A stretch of DNA of 57,738 nucleotides from Ancalomicrobiaceae bacterium. Lineage in GTDB: Bacteria; Pseudomonadota; Alphaproteobacteria; Rhizobiales; Ancalomicrobiaceae. The stretch lies in NCBI GenBank assembly GCA_031291575.1, contig JARLIT010000077.1:1-57738 (forward strand), written 5' to 3'. Shown here in pieces: positions 53,134-57,738 of the stretch; position 1 is the first letter of the stretch, and every line of letters begins with the position of its first letter. A model generated the notes under the pieces. The model did not search any database. It was not told where the DNA came from and was given only the letters and a program-made list of their open reading frames with translations. The translations under genes and the position numbers were made by a program.

Positions 53134-53927
53134 GGCCGGACACCTTGACCAGCGACAAGACCGATATTTCCAGGCTCACCGACCACGAAATGGCCGACGC
53201 CCTCGCCGCCCGGCCGGTGCTGATCTTGCCGCTCGGGGCGGTCGAGAGCCACGGCGACCACCTGCCGGCGGGAACCGACAATATCCTCGCCGTCCGCCTC
53301 GCCGAAGAATTGGCGCGACGGGTAGACGGGCGGACGCCACTGTTGCGGCTGCCGGTGCTACCCTTCGGCCAGGTGTGGTCTCTCGCCGATGCGCCCGGCT
53401 CGTTCGGCATTTCCGCCGAGACGGTGACGCGCGCGATCGTCGAGATTGCCCGTTCGGCCCAAGGCAAAGGGCTGTCGGTGGTCGCTGTCATCAATGCGCA
53501 TCTCGGCAATGCTCCAGCGATTCGCGACGCCCAGCGCATCGCCCGTGACTTCGGCGTCACCATCGCCAACTTCTTCTATCCCGGCTCGGACACGCTGGTC
53601 GCCGCCGTGCGTGAGCGGCCCGAGGCGCATCCGGCCTATATGCACGCCTGCGAGATCGAGACATCCTACGTGCTGCATCTCGCCCCGGAGGTCGTCGACA
53701 TGAACAGGGCGATCGAGAACTATCCGGTGTTCCCGCAGGACTTCGGCATCGTCGCCTACCGCTGGATGGAGTTCTCCGAAAGTCCGGTGCTTGGCGACGC
53801 CCGCGCCGCGACGGCGGACAAGGGCCGGATCATCCTCGATACCGTCCTCGACAATATGGCCAAGGAGATTGCGGTCCTCTATTCTCGTCAGTTCAGCACG
53901 GCGAGTGAACGGGGGACGGGCGGGTGA
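53130..53927 (+). CDS. Creatininase-family amidohydrolase
   Basis: The 265-residue protein has the creatininase signature LPLGAVESHGDHLPAGTD (Glu, His and Asp ligands for two metals), later VINAHLGNAPAIRDA and HACEIETSYVLHL. The family opens cyclic amides such as creatinine or 3-dehydro-scyllo-inosose-type substrates, or deformylates riboflavin intermediates. The exact substrate is unknown. The ATG overlaps the preceding stop (ATGA), and its own stop overlaps the GntR start (GTGA). Confidence 0.85.
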   Translation: MRPDTLTSDKTDISRLTDHEMADALAARPVLILPLGAVESHGDHLPAGTDNILAVRLAEELARRVDGRTPLLRLPVLPFGQVWSLADAPGSFGISAETVTRAIVEIARSAQGKGLSVVAVINAHLGNAPAIRDAQRIARDFGVTIANFFYPGSDTLVAAVRERPEAHPAYMHACEIETSYVLHLAPEVVDMNRAIENYPVFPQDFGIVAYRWMEFSESPVLGDARAATADKGRIILDTVLDNMAKEIAVLYSRQFSTASERGTGG

Positions 53928-54730
53928 ATGTTGCAGCGGTCTCGGTCAAGGATCATCGGCCGATCTATATTCAGATCGCCGAAAAGCTGAGGGCGCGCAT
54001 TCTCTCCGGCTATTACGAGGACAGGATCGCCGGCGAACTGCCGCTCGCGCGCGAATGGCAGGTCAGCCGGCGCACCATCCAGCAGGCGCTCGATCTTCTG
54101 GTCGACGAAGGCCTGCTGGTTCGCCAGCACGGTCTTGGCACCTTCATCAACCGCAAGGGCGTCGCCAAGCGCTACCGGGCGATCACGTCGCTGACCGAGG
54201 GCATCGCCGGCCAGGGCCTCAAGCCGGAGGCCACCGTGCTTTCCAGCGGCGCCGACGCCGCCGATGCCGACGAGCGTGCCTTCTTCGGTCTGGAGCCGGG
54301 CGCGCCGGTCTACCGTCACCGCCGCCTGCTGTCGGCCGAAGGGCGCCCGCTCGCCATCGCCGAGGCCGCGCTCAATTTGGCGCTATTGCCGGGCCTCGAA
54401 CTCTCCCACCTCGATCGCTCGCTCTACGGCAAGCTGCGCGATGCCTTCGGGCGCACCATCGTCGAGGTGGAGGACCAGTATGTGCCGGCCATCACCGACG
54501 CGACCGTCGCCGGTCTTCTCAACCTACCTGTCGGCAGCCCGGTGTTCCTGGCGGTCAGGCGGGCACGCGATCAGGCCGGCCTGCCGATCGAACTGTCGCG
54601 CGTCACCATGCTGCCGGTACCGCTCGATATTTCGATCCGCCATGTCGGCTTCCTGCCCGAAGCCGACGAGCCTGCCCGAGAAGCACGCGACTGGACCTAT
54701 TCGGTCGGCTTCGGCAATTTCCGCCGCTGA
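53924..54730 (+). CDS. GntR/HutC-family transcriptional regulator
   Basis: The 268-residue protein has a GntR winged helix (about residues 12-80: PIYIQIAEKLRARILSGYY, PLAREWQVSRRTIQQALDLL, GLGTFINRKG) and a UTRA ligand-binding domain (about 95-240: LEPGAPVYRHRRLLSAEG, PLAIAEAALN, LNLPVGSPVFLAVRR). It starts at a GTG overlapping the creatininase-like stop. It is the likely binder of the two related dyads at 47558-47579 and 56255-56280, releasing DNA when the imported compound or its product accumulates. Confidence 0.9.
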   Translation: MNVAAVSVKDHRPIYIQIAEKLRARILSGYYEDRIAGELPLAREWQVSRRTIQQALDLLVDEGLLVRQHGLGTFINRKGVAKRYRAITSLTEGIAGQGLKPEATVLSSGADAADADERAFFGLEPGAPVYRHRRLLSAEGRPLAIAEAALNLALLPGLELSHLDRSLYGKLRDAFGRTIVEVEDQYVPAITDATVAGLLNLPVGSPVFLAVRRARDQAGLPIELSRVTMLPVPLDISIRHVGFLPEADEPAREARDWTYSVGFGNFRR

Positions 54731-54748
54731 ACCGAACGCCCGTTCCCG

Positions 54749-56242
54749 TCACGCCACGCCGGTGAGCACGCCGAGCGCAGCGTCGCTGCCCGTCTTGAAG
54801 CGGGCAAATCCCTCGTCGTAGGCTGGGTTGGTCGCGGGATCATAGGCGCGGCTGAGCGCATAGGTCGCCTCGGCCGCCTCGGCAAGCGAGGCGAAATCGC
54901 CGACCGCCACGGCAGCGCAGAGCGCGACGCCCTTGGCGCCGAACTGGGTGCCCTCGGGGATCTCGACGCGATAGCCGGTGACGTCGGCTATCATCTGGCT
55001 CCAGAACGCGCTGCGGGCGCCGCCGCCGGTCAGACGGATGCAGCCGGCCGTACCGCCGATCGCCTCGTAGCAGTCGCGGATGGCGTAGGCCATGCCCTCG
55101 TACACCGCACGCACAAGCTGTGACCGACCGTGCTGTGGAGCGAGCCCCAGAAAACCGGCGCGGGCGCGCGGTTCGATGCGCGGCGCGATGACGCCGCTGG
55201 CCGACAGGTAGGGCACGAAGACGACGCCTTCGGCCCCCGCAGCCGCACCAGCCGCGATCTCGCCGAGCGCTTCGTAAGGGTCGCTGCCGCCGGACAGGTC
55301 CGGACACAGGGTCGAAAGCGCCCAGTCGAGCACGGTGGTGCCGGCGACATTGACCATGGTCTTCATCCAGCGCCGGCCGGGCACGATGAACAAGAGCCCG
55401 AGATCGCGCGGCTCGTACACCGCGTGATCGAACACGACGCCGTTGATGCAGGTGGTGCCGAGTACAGTGACGGCGTCCCCCGGGGTCAAGGCGCCGGCGC
55501 CGACGACGCAAGCCGACGCGTCGCCCGTGCCGATCGCCACCGGCGTGCCGACCGCAAGGCCGGTTGCGTCCGACGCGGCGGCGGTGATCCGGCCGGCGAG
55601 ATCTTCGGAACGCCGGACCGGCGGCAGCAGGTGCGCCAGATCCTCGACGCCGAGAAGGCGCAATTGGTCCGGGTGAAAGTCGCGCGTCACGGCGGATCCA
55701 GGCGCCATCGCCGCCTCGCTTTCATCGGTGGCGATCTCGCCGGTGAGGCGGTAGCGGACAAAGTCCTTGGCGCAGAGGACGTGGCGCGCGCGGCCGAGCA
55801 CCTCGGGTTCGTTTTCCTTCAACCAGGCAAGCACCGGCAGGGTGCAACCGAGCTGCATCACCGAGCCGGAATGGGCGAAGACGCGGGAGATGAGATCCGG
55901 TCGCTCCTGCCGCAGGCTGTCGACGAGTGCTTGCGCGCGGGCGTCGTTCCACAGAATTGGCGGGCGCAGCAGCCCACCGGCTGCGTCGACCAGCCAGGCA
56001 CCGACCATCACCCCGGTGATGCCGACGCCGCGGATCTGCCCGGCAGAGACGGCGCCGCCGGCGACAAGCGCGCGGATGACGCGCGCCGCTGCCGTCCAGA
56101 CATCCTCGCCGTCGATCTCTGACCAGCCGATCGGTGCTGCCCTCAACCGCAGTCGCTCGGAAGCCTCGTACCGCTGCCGCCCCCTGTCATCGAACAGGGC
56201 CGCCTTGATCACCGAGGTGCCGACATCGAGACCGAGATACAT
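54749..56242 (-). CDS. FGGY-family carbohydrate kinase (xylulokinase-like)
   Basis: The 497-residue kinase has both FGGY/actin-type ATPase halves: YLGLDVGTSVIKAALFD at the N-terminus, GITGVMVGAWLVD, PPILWNDARA, the central GTGDASACVVGAGAL, and the C-terminal LTGGGARSAFWSQMIAD. It resembles xylulokinase-type enzymes that phosphorylate ketoses or polyols, so the imported compound probably contains a sugar-like part. The start is the ATG at 56242 with GGAG 9 bases upstream; a TTG at 56245 would add one residue. A perfect palindrome lies 13 bases before it. Convergent to the GntR gene. Confidence 0.88.
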   Translation of the reverse strand: MYLGLDVGTSVIKAALFDDRGRQRYEASERLRLRAAPIGWSEIDGEDVWTAAARVIRALVAGGAVSAGQIRGVGITGVMVGAWLVDAAGGLLRPPILWNDARAQALVDSLRQERPDLISRVFAHSGSVMQLGCTLPVLAWLKENEPEVLGRARHVLCAKDFVRYRLTGEIATDESEAAMAPGSAVTRDFHPDQLRLLGVEDLAHLLPPVRRSEDLAGRITAAASDATGLAVGTPVAIGTGDASACVVGAGALTPGDAVTVLGTTCINGVVFDHAVYEPRDLGLLFIVPGRRWMKTMVNVAGTTVLDWALSTLCPDLSGGSDPYEALGEIAAGAAAGAEGVVFVPYLSASGVIAPRIEPRARAGFLGLAPQHGRSQLVRAVYEGMAYAIRDCYEAIGGTAGCIRLTGGGARSAFWSQMIADVTGYRVEIPEGTQFGAKGVALCAAVAVGDFASLAEAAEATYALSRAYDPATNPAYDEGFARFKTGSDAALGVLTGVA

Positions 56243-56254
56243 CAAGGGTGCTCC

Positions 56255-56280
56255 AACATGACTACATATGTAGTCATGTT
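56255..56280. promoter_or_regulatory. Perfect 26-base palindromic operator upstream of the kinase gene
   Basis: Every base from 56255 to 56280 pairs symmetrically about the centre at 56267/56268; the half-site read outwards-in is AACATGACTACAT. The centre lies about 25 bases before the kinase ATG, a repressor position over the transcription start. The core TGACTACAT recurs at 47560 in the second ABC promoter, linking both to the GntR regulator. Confidence 0.75.
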
Positions 56281-56508
56281 ATGGCCTCTGCCGGCACTAT
56301 CCGCAAGTCGTTTCGACGCGCAGGCAGCCGGCTGAACCGATGGGGCGGATGATGGCGATCGGCCTTTGGCGCCCATCGAACGCACCGCCAATGCCGCTTG
56401 CTTCGAATGGGTAAATGGATTGGGTCCCCCTGAGCGCATTCCTGGCCGCACTTTGCGGCGCAGCAAAACTCCGCATTCGAGCAACCGACTGAACGCAGAG
56501 CAGAAGAT

Positions 56509-56561
56509 TGGCGACCCCGGCACGATTCGAACGTGCGACCAACAGCTTAGAAGGCTGCTGT
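56509..56561 (-). tRNA. Truncated tRNA-Arg(UCU), 3' portion only (attachment-site scar)
   Basis: On the minus strand this reads as the 3' two-thirds of a tRNA: anticodon stem GCAGC/GCTGT around loop CTTCTAA (anticodon TCT), a 5-base variable loop, T-arm GCACG-TTCGAAT-CGTGC, acceptor 3' strand CGGGGTC, discriminator G and CCA. The D-arm and 5' acceptor strand are missing; the sequence to the right does not supply GACCCCG. It is therefore not a functional gene but the displaced 3' end left by an integrase. The truncated side faces the integrase gene, so the element should extend to the right. Confidence 0.8.
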
Positions 56562-56820
56562 CACTCAGCGACAGAAGGCGACCAGAGGCGTCTTATCCTG
56601 CGTTCTATCTCACTGTTTTTAATGACCTACCTTCAATTGTCGCGGAATGTCGGCGACATTGATAGTCATGTCCAGACGCACCCATTTCGTTACCCCGCGG
56701 GTTACCCTATAACGGGCTAGGTCGTGGGAAGAGCACCGCTCGAGTGTAGAGCGGATAGCAATCCACCGCCATTGGATTGCCTTGGGGCCCGTCTCATCGC
56801 CAAGAATTTGGGGGATCGAT
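56562..56820. other. Non-coding stretch between tRNA fragment and integrase
   Basis: Lower-GC sequence with no convincing gene, promoter or terminator. A GGGGGA ribosome binding site at 56810-56815 serves the integrase. It probably belongs to the integrated element. Confidence 0.4.
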
Positions 56821-57477
56821 TTGGCAAAAACATTGACGGTCAACGGGCTGCAGGCAATCAAGCCCGGTAACGTGCGCAAAGAGATTCCCGATGGCCTGAG
56901 GCCCGGACTGTATTTCATAATGCAACCATCAGGAGTCACGAGCTGGGCAGTCAGATATCGCTTCTTGGGCAAGTCCAAGAAGCTCACGATAGGACCCTAC
57001 CCTGCGCTGTCGCTGGCCAAAGCTCGAGAGCTCGCCGGAAAAGCGTTCAGGTCTCTCGCCGAGGGGAAAGATCCGGCTCAGGAAAGAAAAGAAGCACGGC
57101 GAAAAATTGGGGAGCTGGAACGTGACAATTTTGAAATTGTCGCGTCTAAATTTATCGCGAAGCATGGGAAGGCAAATATGCGCGAGAGCTCCCGGCGCGA
57201 GGCCGAGAGGCTCCTTAATCACGATATCATACCACTTTGGAAGGGCCGGACACTTGAAGCAATCAACCGCCGTGACGTAGCCGATCTTCTTGATACGATT
57301 ATTGAACGCGGTGCCAATGTTACCGCTAACCGCGTATTTTCTCTGGTGCGCCTGATCTTTAATTGGGCGGTAAATAGCGGATTCGTAGCTCACTCCCCTG
57401 TGACGGGAATGAGGCGACCGGCGAAGGAAAAGAGCCGTCAGCGCATCTTAAACGACGAGGAGCTTGTGCGTGTCCTA
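56821..57477 (+). pseudogene. Tyrosine integrase (P4-type), 3' end lost to an IS insertion
   Basis: From the TTG at 56821 (GGGGGA 5 bases upstream) the frame encodes an N-terminal arm domain of P4-like integrases (KEIPDGLRPGLYFIMQPSG, TIGPYPALSLAKAREL) and the core-binding domain (RLLNDDI-like LLNHDIIPLWKG, INRRDVADLLDTI, VFSLVRLIFNWAVNSGF). Homology ends near residue 219 at ILNDEELVRVL. The catalytic Arg-His-Arg-Tyr part is absent, because the reading frame continues to 57708 only as antisense of a transposase. Codon use and GC are lower than in the neighbouring genes. The original protein would be about 400 residues; the remnant should be inactive. Confidence 0.85.
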
Positions 57478-57738
57478 TTGGCCTCAGACAGCCTAGTGGA
57501 TCGACTCCAACGCTTGGAACCCTCGATTTCGGGCGGCGATGATCGCATCCGGGTCGGCTCGCCAGACGAATGGCTTCGGGGTTTGGTTGTGTTCGCCGAT
57601 GAACCGGTTGATGGCGGCCTGGAGATCGACGACGGATCGGAAGACGCCGTTCTGCAGCCGACGGCGCGTCAGGATGGCGAAGAAGCCTTCGACTGCGTTC
57701 AGCCATGAGCTGGAGGTCGGCGTGAAGTGGAACGTCCA
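57478..57738 (-). mobile_element. IS630-family insertion sequence, right part only
   Basis: The element interrupts the integrase gene and runs off the window. A TA dinucleotide at 57476-57477, the typical IS630 target, sits just before integrase homology stops. The exact end is inferred, because the terminal repeats and second end are not visible. Confidence 0.6.
57493..57738 (-). CDS. IS630-family transposase, C-terminal 81 residues (partial)
   Basis: The minus strand from the window end reads FHFTPTSSSWLNAVEGFFAI, then LTRRRLQNGVFRSVVDL and EHNQTPKPFVWRADPDAI, stopping at TAG (57493-57495). HFTPTSxSWLN-x-VE is the conserved block around the final catalytic Glu of the IS630/Tc1-mariner DDE transposase, and NPKPFxW-type endings are typical. 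The 5' part lies beyond the window. It may be intact there; only the C-terminus can be judged. Confidence 0.88.
   Translation of the reverse strand, partial: WTFHFTPTSSSWLNAVEGFFAILTRRRLQNGVFRSVVDLQAAINRFIGEHNQTPKPFVWRADPDAIIAARNRGFQALESIH

Noticed and set aside
56366-56662. 98-codon plus-strand frame containing GDPGTIRTCDQQLRRLL
   Set aside because: This is the well-known false protein produced by reading across the antisense of a tRNA; it coincides with the tRNA-Arg fragment.
57478-57708. C-terminal continuation of the integrase frame to a stop at 57708
   Set aside because: This part is the antisense of the IS630 transposase, not integrase; the apparent 295-residue protein is a chimera.

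Overview
The window is GC-rich, gene-dense bacterial DNA. Codon choice, the YhaO/YhaN nuclease pair, a DctB/DctD-type two-component pair and the many RbsABC-type uptake operons suggest an alphaproteobacterium, probably of the Hyphomicrobiales (an inference from sequence character, not a search). No complete RNA gene and no CRISPR array were seen.

Layout. (1) 12-9085: a membrane-anchored phosphatase-like protein, the two-gene YhaO/YhaN (SbcD/SbcC-like) DNA repair pair, a GGDEF-EAL protein and a divergent acyltransferase. (2) 9204-17571: a polar operon resembling the E. coli ygeX-ygfK-xdhD-ssnA region. It holds an internally deleted remnant of diaminopropionate ammonia-lyase, an M20-type L-carbamoylase, a nitrilase-type D-carbamoylase with its full catalytic triad, a short YgfK, a fused 2Fe-2S/molybdopterin hydroxylase of the selenium-dependent xanthine dehydrogenase type, and SsnA. 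(3) 17834-19480: a diguanylate cyclase. (4) 19606-30214: a coherent tungsten module. On the minus strand are a tungstate ABC transporter (TupBCA) and three MoeA-type proteins, one of them degenerate and one fused to a periplasmic-binding-like domain. On the plus strand are a short ModE-type regulator, an aldehyde:ferredoxin oxidoreductase (AOR), two ubiquitin-like MoaD/ThiS proteins and a MoeB/ThiF-type activating enzyme. (5) 30355-35350: a 2-hydroxycarboxylate transporter behind a near-consensus sigma-54 promoter, followed by a sensor kinase/NtrC-type regulator pair that very likely controls it. (6) 35400-47495: an IclR regulator divergent from an operon with a complete RbsABC-type transporter (two different permeases) and six enzymes, several from amide- or lactone-hydrolysing families. 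(7) 47558-56280: a second RbsABC-type operon with a phosphotriesterase-family hydrolase, a creatininase-family hydrolase and a GntR/HutC regulator, and a convergent FGGY kinase. Matching operators sit before the binding-protein gene and before the kinase gene. (8) 56509-57738: a 3' fragment of tRNA-Arg(UCU) acting as an attachment-site scar, a tyrosine integrase gene cut by an insertion, and the 3' end of an IS630-family transposase running off the window. This marks the edge of an integrated element that probably extends to the right.

How the parts work together. Regions 2 and 4 both depend on molybdopterin chemistry. The Tup transporter and the MoeA set would supply tungsten and load it into the AOR cofactor. 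The two ubiquitin-like proteins plus activating enzyme may donate sulfur for that cofactor. Regions 6 and 7 are two adjacent, separately regulated uptake-and-catabolism units for unidentified small molecules, probably amide-, lactam- or lactone-containing.
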